Source of the DNA: Alphaproteobacteria bacterium
GTDB lineage: Bacteria; Pseudomonadota; Alphaproteobacteria; Micropepsales; Micropepsaceae
DNA: 63,655 bases
Direction of reading: 5' to 3'
Assembly (NCBI GenBank): GCA_947473475.1
Contig: CANJBZ010000025.1
Coordinates: 1-63,655 of the forward strand
Shown: one piece after another, positions 33,767-42,749 of the stretch
Layout: every line of letters starts with the position of its first letter
Position numbering within the stretch: position 1 is the first letter of the stretch
Notes under the pieces: generated by a model
Told to the model about the DNA's origin: nothing
Database searches by the model: none
Seen by the model: only the letters and a program-made list of their open reading frames with translations
Program-made: the position numbers and the translations under genes

Positions 33767-34837
33767 TTAGACGGCTACTTCTTTCGCATGCGAGGCCGCA
33801 TCGCGTTTCGCGGCACTCTCCGTATGCGTAATGGATACCGCCGTTCCCGGCTTTGCATCGGCGATGTCGACAGAAGCATGCAGTTGCTTGGCGAGCGCCT
33901 GTACGATGCCGCTGCCCAGGCCGGGTTTGGCGCTGGCGTCGATGGGCATACCGACTCCATTATCGACGACAGATAGAGTCCAGTTTACGCCCTGCGACCG
34001 ATAATTGACGTTGATCTTACCTTTGCGATCTTCTGGAAATGCGTGCTTGAGCGCGTTGAGGACCAGTTCGGTGACGATCAAGCCAAGGCTGACCGAAACA
34101 TCCGCTGAGATCACACTGCTATCCACGTTCACGTCCAGCGCCAATTGATCGTGATCGCGGATCATGGACGCGCCAATGCTGTCACACAGCGCCTTGAAAT
34201 AGGGACGCAATTCAACTTCGCCCACCTGAGACGCCGCGAGTTGCCGCTGCATGGCGGCAACGGACATCACGCGCTGATGTGCATCGAAGAGATGGCCGCG
34301 GGTCTCATCGGACTGCACCTTACGCGCGTTCTGCATGAGCACGCTGGCAATAATCTGCAGGCTGTTCGCGACACGATGCTGAAGTTCCTGAAGCAAGACC
34401 GCTCGTTCTTTCAGCATCTCGTCTTTAAGTTTAGCGGCAACGCGCGCGTCCGTGACATCCAACACGGAAACCAGAAGCCTGACATGGTCGCCGTCGCCGT
34501 AATCGAGCTTCTGCGCATTCAGAACCAGACGGCGGTTTTCGTGCCCCTCCCGGCAAAGGTCGGTCTCATAACTATCGACCTGGGCATAGCCAGTGGCTGT
34601 CGCGCGCAAGAGGGAGGTGACCTGCGGCACATCCCACTCCCCTGCGCCAAGCTGACGAAGCGAGAGACCGGCGACTGTCGCCGGATCGATCTGAAAAGCA
34701 CGGCAAAAGGACGCGCTGGCTGCAATGATCTTCAGGTCATTTCCATCAATAAGCAGCAGGGGCGCAGTGGAAGATGCGATCACCGCAAGGGCGAGACTCA
34801 ACGATGTATCGCCGGCGGCAGATGATTGGGCAGACAT
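33767..34837 (-). CDS. PAS sensor histidine kinase (HisKA_2/HWE type)
   Basis: A 356-residue soluble kinase: N-terminal PAS domain (LLLIDGNDLKIIAASASFCR, GLSLRQLGAGEW, VSVLDVTDARVAAKL), phosphoacceptor LLQELQHRVANSLQIIASVL, and HATPase (LGLIVTELVLNALKHAFPED, VVDNGVGMPID, GLGSGIVQALAKQL). No transmembrane segments. ATG 34837 is chosen over 34867. The single-domain response regulator gene upstream on the same strand is its probable partner. Confidence 0.9.
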   Translation of the reverse strand: MSAQSSAAGDTSLSLALAVIASSTAPLLLIDGNDLKIIAASASFCRAFQIDPATVAGLSLRQLGAGEWDVPQVTSLLRATATGYAQVDSYETDLCREGHENRRLVLNAQKLDYGDGDHVRLLVSVLDVTDARVAAKLKDEMLKERAVLLQELQHRVANSLQIIASVLMQNARKVQSDETRGHLFDAHQRVMSVAAMQRQLAASQVGEVELRPYFKALCDSIGASMIRDHDQLALDVNVDSSVISADVSVSLGLIVTELVLNALKHAFPEDRKGKINVNYRSQGVNWTLSVVDNGVGMPIDASAKPGLGSGIVQALAKQLHASVDIADAKPGTAVSITHTESAAKRDAASHAKEVAV

Positions 34838-34988
34838 GATGCTGCTTTCGCTTTTAGGACTGGGCAATCGCCAATCGAACGTCGCACTAGCGGATATAAT
34901 CGAAGCTACACAGCCTTACTATCATTGACACTGGGGACCCTAGCACGGGCGTTGCTGCGCACCTAACGGCTGATGAAGGAGGCCGATT

Positions 34989-35426
34989 TCATTTGGGCGG
35001 CGCGAGTTCCGGCAAGAACTGCCACGATTGATAGCGCCGGGACACGCCGCGGATGCGCGGACGATAATGTGAGCGTAGCTCGCAGAGGGCGGCGGTCACC
35101 TGCTCGAAGCTGTAGGGTTTCCGAATGAAATGGGCGTTTTCCGGCAATTGGCCGTGTTCCATTGCGTTCAACGCGGCCGTCACGATGAGATGAACTGTTG
35201 GCCAACGATTCCGTATCGCATGGGCGAGACTTAATCCGTCCATCGTGCCCGATATTGTAATGTCAACAAGCACAATCCGAATGTCGCGGCGCCCGGCGAG
35301 GATGCTGACCGCATCGTCAGCGTTTGCCGCTTCCAAGGCCGTGAACCCGGCGTCCCTGACGATGTCCGCGCTTTCCATCCGGATAAGCGCCTTTTCCTCA
35401 ACGACAAGAACAACTGCTTTCTTCAT
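34989..35426 (-). CDS. Single-domain response regulator (CheY-like)
   Basis: A 145-residue protein that is essentially one receiver domain: VVLVVEEKALIRMESADIVR, phosphoacceptor Asp in IRIVLVDITISG, Thr/Ala switch in LIVTAAL and the conserved Lys in HFIRKPYSFEQV. The first acidic pair is Glu-Glu. There is no output domain, only a short basic tail. ATG 35426 is preferred to TTG 35438. It precedes the HisKA_2 kinase gene in the same direction, with 151 bp between. Confidence 0.85.
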   Translation of the reverse strand: MKKAVVLVVEEKALIRMESADIVRDAGFTALEAANADDAVSILAGRRDIRIVLVDITISGTMDGLSLAHAIRNRWPTVHLIVTAALNAMEHGQLPENAHFIRKPYSFEQVTAALCELRSHYRPRIRGVSRRYQSWQFLPELAPPK

Positions 35427-35680
35427 TCGCGGGTCCAACCCTCTTCGCCAAGACGAGCGAGCAATTGGCCGGGCCTAGCCTACCTACAACGCGCGGTCTG
35501 CGCTTCCGTTGCATGCGGTTGGCGGTGCAATGGCCATCGAAGGGCGGCGCGGCGGTTCCAGGGGACGAGGCCGCCGATGCGTTTGCCTCCTTTAAAGAGT
35601 TCGGCCCGCCCGGATGCGCTGAGGGGTTTTGCGCCGTCGCCCACTTATGGTAGTTCCTTCGCTGCCTCACCGGAGCGCGC

Positions 35681-35754
35681 GCGGGCGTAGTTCAATGGTA
35701 GAACGGCAGCTTCCCAAGCTGCATACGAGGGTTCGATTCCCTTCGCCCGCTCCA
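35681..35754 (+). tRNA. tRNA-Gly(CCC)
   Basis: A 74-nt cloverleaf: acceptor GCGGGCG/CGCCCGC, D arm with GTTCAATGGTAGAAC, anticodon loop TTCCCAA giving anticodon CCC, T arm GAGGGTTCGATTCCCTT, discriminator T and an encoded CCA (35752-35754). The T arm is also the left half of a terminator stem that extends to 35792. Confidence 0.96.
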
Positions 35755-35773
35755 AATCTTCCGCAGTCCCTGC

Positions 35774-35792
35774 AATCGAACCCTCGTTTTTT
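35774..35792 (+). terminator. Terminator half complementary to the tRNA-Gly T arm
   Basis: AATCGAACCCTCG (35774-35786) is the exact reverse complement of CGAGGGTTCGATT in the T arm (35726-35738), and is followed by TTTTTT. Pairing would make a 13-bp stem with a 35-nt loop that contains the acceptor 3' end, competing with tRNA folding. Confidence 0.7.
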
Positions 35793-36009
35793 ATGCGCTT
35801 CGCCTAACGCGGCGGAGACAAATCCGTGACCTTCGCGATGTGAATTGACCTGTTAACTATAAGCTGCATAGAGTTTTCCCTCGCGGACGGCGCCGGTTGC
35901 CGCATGTCAGGCGGAAACCGGCGAGCGAGGGGGGCAATAATTCAAACAGAAGCGCGCGAGCGCTTGAACGGTGCTGCACCTGAACGGTGTTCGCCGCTGG
36001 GGGATATCC

Positions 36010-38025
36010 ATGGCTGCTTTGACGGTCGGCACCGGTATGCAATTCCGGACCATAAAGGATGCTGTCGCCGCTTCCGCGGATGGCGACACGGTTTACGTCA
36101 TGGCGGGGACGTATCTGAACGACTTCTCCACCATCAACACCAAAATCAACCTGATCGGCGTCGGCGGCATGGTCCACCTGACCGCCGACAGGGTTGTCGG
36201 CAACGGCAAAGGATTTTTCATCGTCAACAATGACGTCACGATCGACCATTTCGAATTTTCAGACGCCACATCGTACGACTACAACGGCGCGGGCATTCGC
36301 TACCAAGCCGGCGATCTGACGATCAAAAATTCCTATTTCCACGACAACGAAGACGGCCTGCTTGCAACACCTCTCGTGCACGGCACGGGAAACGTCACCA
36401 TCGTAAACAGCGAATTTGCGCATAACGGCGCGGGAGACGGACAAAGCCACAACATCTATGTCGGTTACGTCGAAAATTTCACGATGACCGACAGCTATAC
36501 GCACGATGCGGTGGTCGGCCACGAAATCAAAAGCCGGGCACAGAACACGATTATTTTGCGCAATCGCATTTTCGACGGCAACAGCAACGCCAGCTACAGC
36601 ATCGATCTTCCGAACGGCGGCAACGCCGTGGTGAAGAACAACGTGATCGAGCAAGGGCCCAATTCGCAGAACCGGATCATCGTCGCGTTCTCCGCCGACA
36701 TCATGAAGCGCCCGCTACACATCGATTCCCAGCTGCTGTTGGAAAACAACACGATCATCAACGACCTCACCGCACGGTCGACGGGCGTCAAGAACTTCAG
36801 CGACGCGCCGGTGACGATGCTGAACAACAAGGTGTTCGGGTTCGATACCAACACGCGATCCGTCGTTGCCGTCGGCGCCGTCACGCAAACCGGAACAACA
36901 GTGCTGGCCACCGAACCTACTCTAAGGACGGGGCACCCCTTTACGTCCAGTCCTTACGGCAACATTGTATGGGGCCCGACGGTGGCCAACATTCTTCAAG
37001 GCACCACCAAGATCGACGTTTTGGCGGGAGGCTCTGGAAGCGACACATTCATCATCCGCGCAGGCAGCAAAAACGACATCATTGCGGGTTTTGATACACC
37101 CGGCGGCGATGACGTCATCCGGCTGGAAGGATATGGAATTACCAGTTTTGACGGTGTCCTCAGCATCATGTCGCAGCACGAAAGCAATGTCGTGTTGCAG
37201 CTCGCGCCCAAAGAGACGCTGACGATCTTGAACGCTCAGATCGGCGACTTTACCGCGGAAGACTTTCTTTTCTCGGATCTGACGCCGCGATCGCCGTCCT
37301 CTCCTTGGGGTGTGTTGCTGGCCCGGCCCGATCCGTTCAAGCTGCCGGGTGTCGTACGGAGCCCGTTGAACCAGATTACCGGCGATGCGGCTAACAACAC
37401 GCTCATTGGAACGCCAAACGACGATTCTCTGAATGGAAAAGCCGGGATCGACAAAATGGTCGGCGGCTTGGGCAACGATCTGTACGTCGTGGACGATCCA
37501 AGGGACATCGTTAGAGAGACGCCGAACCAAGGCATCGATACCGTACAATCCCGCGCCGCGGCCTACACGCTTCCCGGCAATATCGAAAATATGGCGCTCG
37601 CCGGCTCCATTGCCCACGTCGCGACTGGCAACAATCTCAACAATATCATTCTGGCAAGCGACTTCAACGACACCATCAACGGCAGTGGCGGCAACGACAT
37701 CATAAAAACCGGTTCCGGCGCTTATCTCCTCACCGGCGGCACCGGCAACGACATCTTCCAGTTCTTAGAGATGCCCGATCAGCCGAGCCGCATTACCGAT
37801 TTTCATGTCGGCCAGGATCTCGTCGATCTGAGAACCCTGATGGATTTAGGCCATTACAGCGGGCTCGATCCGTTGGCGGATGGCGCGATGACGGTCACGC
37901 CGGACGGGCAAGGCAATGTGCTCGTATCGATCGATCCCACGCATAGCGGGATACTTCAGCCCATCGTCATTCTTCAGGGCATCACGCCTTATATGCTGAT
38001 CGTGGGCGCAGACATTTTGTTCTGA
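36010..38025 (+). CDS. Beta-helix/RTX secreted protein
   Basis: A 671-residue protein. N-terminal right-handed parallel beta-helix (pectate-lyase-like; FRTIKDAVAASADGDTVYVM, IDHFEFSDA, LTIKNSYFHDNEDG, TIVNSEFAHNG, NNVIEQGPN), then hemolysin-type nonapeptide repeats (LAGGSGSDTF, GDAANNTLIGTPNDDSLNGK, GGLGNDLYVVDD, LTGGTGNDIFQF) and a C-terminal beta region. No N-terminal signal, as expected for type I secretion through a C-terminal signal. ATG 36010 has GGGGGA upstream. No type I transporter genes are nearby. It may be a polysaccharide-active or surface protein; no catalytic residues were identified. Confidence 0.85.
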   Translation: MAALTVGTGMQFRTIKDAVAASADGDTVYVMAGTYLNDFSTINTKINLIGVGGMVHLTADRVVGNGKGFFIVNNDVTIDHFEFSDATSYDYNGAGIRYQAGDLTIKNSYFHDNEDGLLATPLVHGTGNVTIVNSEFAHNGAGDGQSHNIYVGYVENFTMTDSYTHDAVVGHEIKSRAQNTIILRNRIFDGNSNASYSIDLPNGGNAVVKNNVIEQGPNSQNRIIVAFSADIMKRPLHIDSQLLLENNTIINDLTARSTGVKNFSDAPVTMLNNKVFGFDTNTRSVVAVGAVTQTGTTVLATEPTLRTGHPFTSSPYGNIVWGPTVANILQGTTKIDVLAGGSGSDTFIIRAGSKNDIIAGFDTPGGDDVIRLEGYGITSFDGVLSIMSQHESNVVLQLAPKETLTILNAQIGDFTAEDFLFSDLTPRSPSSPWGVLLARPDPFKLPGVVRSPLNQITGDAANNTLIGTPNDDSLNGKAGIDKMVGGLGNDLYVVDDPRDIVRETPNQGIDTVQSRAAAYTLPGNIENMALAGSIAHVATGNNLNNIILASDFNDTINGSGGNDIIKTGSGAYLLTGGTGNDIFQFLEMPDQPSRITDFHVGQDLVDLRTLMDLGHYSGLDPLADGAMTVTPDGQGNVLVSIDPTHSGILQPIVILQGITPYMLIVGADILF

Positions 38026-38052
38026 AACCGCCCGCTTAAAGCCCAGAAATGG

Positions 38053-38793
38053 CTAAGAACTGCGTGGCACTCTCGAGCACTCTTCACGCGCCATTTTAAT
38101 GGCAAGAGAAATCTGCTCGCGAGTCAACGTGGCGGACAGCGCATTGCATGCCTTGACTGCAGCAGCTACCTCGATGGTGCCCCCCTTAACCGAAGCGGCA
38201 ACCCAAAACCACTTAAGTGCCTCAACGTCGTCTTGGCGAACGCCATTTCCAGATAGATACATACGAGCGAGCTCATTTGCGTAAGGGGATTCCCGCCTTG
38301 CGTAATATCGTAAGTAGCCAACTTTATTGAAAAAACGCCACAGAAATACGAAAGAGACCAGAATTGGCACAGTTACTATACAGCCAGCCCACCCCGAAAA
38401 CGCACTTAAATACGACCAAAAGCTTATCGCGTACCTTGGCAGCGGCGTAGGCAGAGATTGGTCCTTTTGAAGCTTGACGGCGTTATCTGCCGTGAGACGG
38501 TAGTATTGCTTCTCACTGCCAGTTACACCCAAGACATAGCCATCATCCCGGAGATATACCGGTAACGATACATGTCTAATCGCCACTCCAAATGTTGATG
38601 TTTTATAACCCAAGTATAGAAGCTCACCTCCATTACCTCTTACATCGACAGGCTGCAAATACACAATCTTCTCGCTTGGCGACACTAAAAACGACAGAGG
38701 CACTACTACAACAAGAGCGAATAGCGCCATGGCAACAATAGATCCCCACAAAACAGTAAGGATCGCCGTGATTGCACTACCACGATGATGCAT
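38053..38793 (-). CDS. Membrane protein with C-terminal Sel1-like repeat
   Basis: A 246-residue protein: a membrane helix near residues 8-37, a central periplasmic region (VYLQPVDVRGNGGELLYLGY), a second helix pair around CIVTVPILVSFVFLW, then a Sel1-type motif (ELARMYLSGNGVRQDDVEAL, KWFWVAASVKGG). Base composition is visibly lower in GC than its neighbours, suggesting recent acquisition. Function unknown; Sel1 units mediate protein contacts. Confidence 0.7.
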   Translation of the reverse strand: MHHRGSAITAILTVLWGSIVAMALFALVVVVPLSFLVSPSEKIVYLQPVDVRGNGGELLYLGYKTSTFGVAIRHVSLPVYLRDDGYVLGVTGSEKQYYRLTADNAVKLQKDQSLPTPLPRYAISFWSYLSAFSGWAGCIVTVPILVSFVFLWRFFNKVGYLRYYARRESPYANELARMYLSGNGVRQDDVEALKWFWVAASVKGGTIEVAAAVKACNALSATLTREQISLAIKMAREECSRVPRSS

Positions 38794-39196
38794 TCACCCC
38801 TCCCCAAAGTGACTAACGGCGTTCTAGCCGAATTTTCAATTGGAACAAAACGTATGACGCGGACCTGCCTGTAAGGTCTTGAGCTGCTCTTGGACGTTGT
38901 TGATCGTGGGTGAAAATATTCTGTTCTGACGCATCAGGCCGGCATTTCTTCCAGCGCCACGTCATGGCCCCAGAGCCGCTCGGTATGGGGCATGACGTGC
39001 GCTTTCAACTGCGCGTTCAGCGGCACGCCGCGATGCATTCTGTGCTCCAGAAAAGCTTGCGGTCGCCTCTACGATTGGCGAGCGCCGAGCGGACGCATGC
39101 TTGCGTCAATAGCGCGCAAGCCCAATCGCCTTTCCGCTCCAGGCTGTGCAACGAATTTCACTTGAATGCGGCCTTACATACGGTCAAGCTCGCATC
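38794..39196. other. Gene-poor stretch with a small coding remnant
   Basis: About 400 bp without an intact gene between the low-GC Sel1 protein and the GNAT gene. It contains a possible degraded reading frame on the minus strand (38934-39068). The rest has no convincing protein signal, tRNA or strong hairpin. The mixed composition suggests a small insertion/deletion site. Confidence 0.5.
38934..39068 (-). pseudogene. Possible C-terminal remnant of an unidentified gene
   Basis: A 44-codon minus-strand frame bounded upstream by a TAG (39071-39069) reads like real protein sequence: HRGVPLNAQLKAHVMPHTER and LWGHDVALEEMPA then stop. No start or ribosome site fits, so it looks like the end of a decayed gene. 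I do not recognise the family. Confidence 0.35.
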
Positions 39197-39739
39197 ATGG
39201 CTGGCAAGTTCACCGTCCGCAAAGCGCGTCCGGCAGACGCGGAAGCTGTGGCGCGCATCTATGTCGACTCATGGCGCGACACCTATCCGCTCGTGCTTCC
39301 GGCACGCCTGCTCTCAAGCATGACGGTCGAGGGCCAAACCGCCCGCTGGCGCAATGCGATCTCCCTCGCCGCGCGGGAAAGCGTCTTCGTCGCGGAAGAT
39401 GAGAAAAGCAAAATCGTTGGGATGACCAGCATGGGTCGCGCACGCGACACCGGCTTGGGTTATGACGCCGAAATTTACACGCTTTATGTCGGTCCCGCGC
39501 TCACGGGAAACGGTGTGGGACGCGCGTTGTTGGCGGGCGCCTTTGACGCCCTTGCCGAGCACGGCCACACACGCTGCGTAATTTGGGCCCATGCCGGCAA
39601 CCCGGCGCGATTTTTCTATGAGGCTTTGGGCGGCAAGCTTATCGCCGAGCGCACAACCGCGATGATGGGCGTTCCCGTGCCGGAAGTCGCATTCGGCTGG
39701 ACGCGGCTTGTGCTGGCCGAGGCAAGCCGCACTCACTAA
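39197..39739 (+). CDS. GNAT family N-acetyltransferase
   Basis: A 180-residue acetyltransferase: FTVRKARPADAEAVARIYVD, SVFVAEDEKSKIVGMTSMG, EIYTLYVGPALTGNGVGRAL (acetyl-CoA loop; the usual Q/R-G-x-G-x-G/A is N-G-V-G-R-A) and CVIWAHAGNPARFFYEALGG. Substrate unknown. ATG 39197 gives the normal GNAT N-terminus. It ends tail-to-tail with the SDR gene, overlapping stop codons by 4 bp. Confidence 0.88.
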   Translation: MAGKFTVRKARPADAEAVARIYVDSWRDTYPLVLPARLLSSMTVEGQTARWRNAISLAARESVFVAEDEKSKIVGMTSMGRARDTGLGYDAEIYTLYVGPALTGNGVGRALLAGAFDALAEHGHTRCVIWAHAGNPARFFYEALGGKLIAERTTAMMGVPVPEVAFGWTRLVLAEASRTH

Positions 39740-40557
39740 CCCTCAGCTTGGTGAATCCTGCGCGAGCGGCGGTGCCCAATGCGATAGGCGACATCCAGCG
39801 GCAGCAGCCGCACCAGAGTGCTGATCGCCTTGTACTGCCTGCCCGGAATGCAGACCGTCTGATTTTTCATCACGGCGCGATACCCATCCTCGGCGACTTG
39901 CTCTGCGCTGAGCCACATCCATTTGGGCGTGCTCTTCATGCGGGCGCGCGTGCCATTCACATCATGGAATTCGCTATAGGTGAAACCCGGACATAGCGCG
40001 CTGACGTAAACGCCGGTGCCTTCCTGCTCGCTATGAAGGGCCTGCGAGAAGCTGACCAGCATCGCTTTGGCCGCGCCATAAAGCGTGTGGCTGGCAGATC
40101 CCGGCAGCAGACCCGCCACGGAAGCGACATTAAGAATGCGCCCATAGCCGCGCGCCTGCATGGCCGGAAGAAGGCGGTGCGTCAGCTCGCACGGCGCGGT
40201 GACCAGCACCTGGATGAAATCCCGCTGCAATTCCCAGGCTGTGTCGCGATAGAGCCCGGTAACGCCGTATCCAGCATTGTTGACGAGCACGTCTACGGCA
40301 ATGTCGCGGCGGTTCAGTTCCAAGGCGATCGCACCACAGGCTTCGGGTTTGGCAAGGTCGGCGGTGATGACGTGCGTGTTGATGGCATGGGTATCGCGCA
40401 ATTCTATCGCGAATGCATTCAGCCGTTCGGTGCGGCGCGCGGTCAGAACGCAATCGAATCCGCGAGAGGCAAAAACCCGCGCGAGCGCCGCGCCTATCCC
40501 CGCGGACGCGCCCGTAATGAGAACCGTCCGCCCTTGTCCCTCGCGAAGATCGGTCAA
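39736..40557 (-). CDS. Short-chain dehydrogenase/reductase
   Basis: A 273-residue SDR: NAD(P) motif VLITGASAGIGAALARVFAS, VDVLVNNAGYGV, catalytic Ser in ILNVASVAGLLPGSASHTLY and Y-x-x-x-K in YGAAKAMLVSFS, then PGFTYSEFHD. All catalytic residues are present. Resembles the DltE/YqjQ-like group of NADP-dependent reductases of unknown substrate. It overlaps the upstream SixA gene by 4 bp (ATGA). Confidence 0.9.
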   Translation of the reverse strand: MTDLREGQGRTVLITGASAGIGAALARVFASRGFDCVLTARRTERLNAFAIELRDTHAINTHVITADLAKPEACGAIALELNRRDIAVDVLVNNAGYGVTGLYRDTAWELQRDFIQVLVTAPCELTHRLLPAMQARGYGRILNVASVAGLLPGSASHTLYGAAKAMLVSFSQALHSEQEGTGVYVSALCPGFTYSEFHDVNGTRARMKSTPKWMWLSAEQVAEDGYRAVMKNQTVCIPGRQYKAISTLVRLLPLDVAYRIGHRRSRRIHQAEG

Positions 40558-41177
40558 TCGTCATCTCCTGTACCAATAACGCTGGCGCCAATGTCGCGCG
40601 GCCGTATGAAATCGATCAGTGTCCCCGTCCCGGCCCGGATCGCGCTCCACTGCGCAACATCGAAATCCAGCACGGCCAGGGCTGCTGTCGGAAATTTGTT
40701 CCGCAATTTTTTAAGACGCATCCGCTCGGCATCATTTTGCGGTGTGGCAGCCAAAGCGGACGCCAGTTCCTCCATGCCCGGATTGTGACCGATTAACAGG
40801 AGGGGCGTCGCGGCTGCGGCTTGCACATTGGCCAGCAACACCTGCCAAGCCGGCAAATACAAGGCACGTTCGTACGCGACGTCGATGTCATCGCCGAGCG
40901 TGCCCAGCAGGAGGTCGAGCGTTTCCCTTGTCCGTGCGGCTGTCGAACATAAGATTTTCGCCGGAACATAGCCCCGTTTGTGCATGAACATGCCCATGCG
41001 CGGCGCGACATCGCGCCCCCGCTGCGTCAATGGACGTTCGTGATCGCCCAGATTGTCCGGCCAATCCGATTTTGCGTGACGTAACAGAAAGAGCCGCAAG
41101 GGGACGATCTTCGTAGAATCGTCCAACACTAGAACATGCAGCGGCGGGAAGACAGAATGCGCCCAACTGGCGCGCAA
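40554..41177 (-). CDS. SixA-type phosphohistidine phosphatase
   Basis: A 207-residue histidine phosphatase: LRLFLLRHAKSDWPDNLGDH (catalytic RHA), RPLTQRGRDVAPRMG, LCSTAARTRETLDLL and the second catalytic His in LLIGHNPGMEELASAL. SixA homologues dephosphorylate phosphohistidine, for example on PTS or relay proteins. The N-terminal 25 residues are poorly supported, and a later start near LRLFLLRH is possible. It is coupled to the SDR gene. Confidence 0.85.
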   Translation of the reverse strand: MRASWAHSVFPPLHVLVLDDSTKIVPLRLFLLRHAKSDWPDNLGDHERPLTQRGRDVAPRMGMFMHKRGYVPAKILCSTAARTRETLDLLLGTLGDDIDVAYERALYLPAWQVLLANVQAAAATPLLLIGHNPGMEELASALAATPQNDAERMRLKKLRNKFPTAALAVLDFDVAQWSAIRAGTGTLIDFIRPRDIGASVIGTGDDD

Positions 41178-41229
41178 TACGAAAATGCCCGGCCGCCTGG
41201 CGGCCGGGCATTCTCAGGCATCGTCACTA

Positions 41230-41415
41230 TCAGTCGGACTTTGTAGCGTCCCGAATGCTGTCTTTTAGGCCGCCCACGGTGTTGCGGACCTTGCCTTCAA
41301 ACTTGTCCATCTTGCCGTCGGCTTTGAGCTTTTCATCGCCCGTCATCTTGCCGATTGCTTCCTTAACGGCGCCCTTGCCCTGCTGGGCGATACCTTCCAC
41401 GCGATCTTTATCCAT
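41230..41415 (-). CDS. CsbD-family stress protein
   Basis: A 61-residue hydrophilic protein: MDKDRVEGIAQQGKGAVKEA, IGKMTGDEKLKADGKMDKFE and GKVRNTVGGLKDSIRD, the CsbD signature. CsbD-like proteins are often induced by general stress; biochemical role unknown. ATG 41415 is the conserved start. It is divergent from metZ. Confidence 0.9.
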   Translation of the reverse strand: MDKDRVEGIAQQGKGAVKEAIGKMTGDEKLKADGKMDKFEGKVRNTVGGLKDSIRDATKSD

Positions 41416-41548
41416 TGGATTTCCTGTCTTGTTTGGGCCTCGCCTAGAGAACGGCTTGGCTCCAAGGCAGTTCCACAATGGCCCGGTGCTTGACGGTTGC
41501 GCGGTCCAACCCTATCGCTTGAACAAATTATGACCACGCGGATGTGAG

Positions 41549-42739
41549 ATGGCGACGAATAAGGATTGGACGAAGTGGCGGCGGCAAACCCTGGCGGTGC
41601 GCGGCGGACATGTACGCACCCCCTTTCAGGAAACCAGCGAAGCTTTGTTCCTGACAACGGGCTTTGCCTATGAAGGGCCGGAAGAACCCGAAGCGCGGTT
41701 CAAGGGCGCACCGGGTTACACCTACACGCGCTACGGCAACCCGACGACGTCGGTGTTCGAAGAACGCATGGCGCTGCTCGAAGGCGCGCCGGTCGCGCGC
41801 GCGACCGCGTCGGGCATGGCCGCGGTTACCGCGAGCCTGATGTGCTGTGTCAAAGCCGGCGATCACATTGTTGCGGCGCGCTCCATGTTTGGGGCTATCC
41901 GCTACGTCATCGAGGACCTGCTTGGCCGCTTTGGCGTCAAGAGCACTATTGTGGACGGCACCGATCTGGAAGCCTGGCGCGACGCGATGCGCCCGGAAAC
42001 CAAGATTGCATTCTTCGAGACACCCTCCAATCCGACGCTGGAGATCATCGATATTGCCGGCGTCGCCGACATCGCCCACAAGGCCGGCGCGCGCGTGATT
42101 GTCGACAACGCCTTTGCGACGCCCGCCCTGCAACGGCCGATGGAATTCGGCGCTGATGTGGTCGTACATTCCTCGACCAAATATATCGACGGCCAGGGCC
42201 GCGCGATGGGCGGCATTGTTCTGTGTAAGGAAGATTACCTCAACGATCATCTTCAAGTGTTCCTGCGCAACACCGGGCCAGCCATCAGCCCGTTTAACGC
42301 CTGGGTTCACCTCAAAAGCCTTGAGACGCTGGAACTGCGCATGCGCGAGCATGGCCGCAATGCCGCGGCAGTGGCGGACTTCCTGGCGAAAGAAAAGAAC
42401 GTGCGCCGGGTGCTGTATCCGTTCGGCGAAAACCATCCGCAACGCGAACTTGCCAAGCGGCAAATGTCCGCTGGCGGCGGCATCGTTACCTTTGAGGTCG
42501 CAGGCGGAAAGAACGAAGCGTTCAAAGTCGGAAACGCGCTTAAGCTTGTCGATATCTCGAACAATCTCGGCGACTCGAAAAGCCTGCTCACGCATCCGGC
42601 GACGACCACGCATATGCGCATGACGCCGGAGGCGCGCGCCTTGGCGGGTATCAGCGATGGCATGCTGCGCATCGCGGTGGGCCTCGAAGACCCTGCCGAT
42701 ATTTGCGAGGACCTCGCCCAGGCCTTAGCCAAAATATGA
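41549..42739 (+). CDS. metZ: O-succinylhomoserine sulfhydrylase
   Basis: A 396-residue PLP enzyme of the Cys/Met metabolism family: LAVRGGHVRTPFQETSEALF, YTYTRYGNPTTSVFEERMAL, ATASGMAAVTASL, VDNAFATPALQRPMEFGADV, PLP Lys in VVHSSTKYIDGQGR, and HPATTTHMRMTPEARALAGI. The alphaproteobacterial MetZ pattern makes homocysteine directly from O-succinylhomoserine and sulfide. It is followed by an osmC-like gene and apaG. Confidence 0.92.
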   Translation: MATNKDWTKWRRQTLAVRGGHVRTPFQETSEALFLTTGFAYEGPEEPEARFKGAPGYTYTRYGNPTTSVFEERMALLEGAPVARATASGMAAVTASLMCCVKAGDHIVAARSMFGAIRYVIEDLLGRFGVKSTIVDGTDLEAWRDAMRPETKIAFFETPSNPTLEIIDIAGVADIAHKAGARVIVDNAFATPALQRPMEFGADVVVHSSTKYIDGQGRAMGGIVLCKEDYLNDHLQVFLRNTGPAISPFNAWVHLKSLETLELRMREHGRNAAAVADFLAKEKNVRRVLYPFGENHPQRELAKRQMSAGGGIVTFEVAGGKNEAFKVGNALKLVDISNNLGDSKSLLTHPATTTHMRMTPEARALAGISDGMLRIAVGLEDPADICEDLAQALAKI

Positions 42740-42749
42740 GGGATTGCCG

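Noticed and set aside
41480-41548. Possible SAM riboswitch before metZ
   Set aside because: I looked for the SAM-II conserved segments (GCTTGC and TAAA...GCTAAA) and did not find them in the right order. A covariance-model search would settle this.
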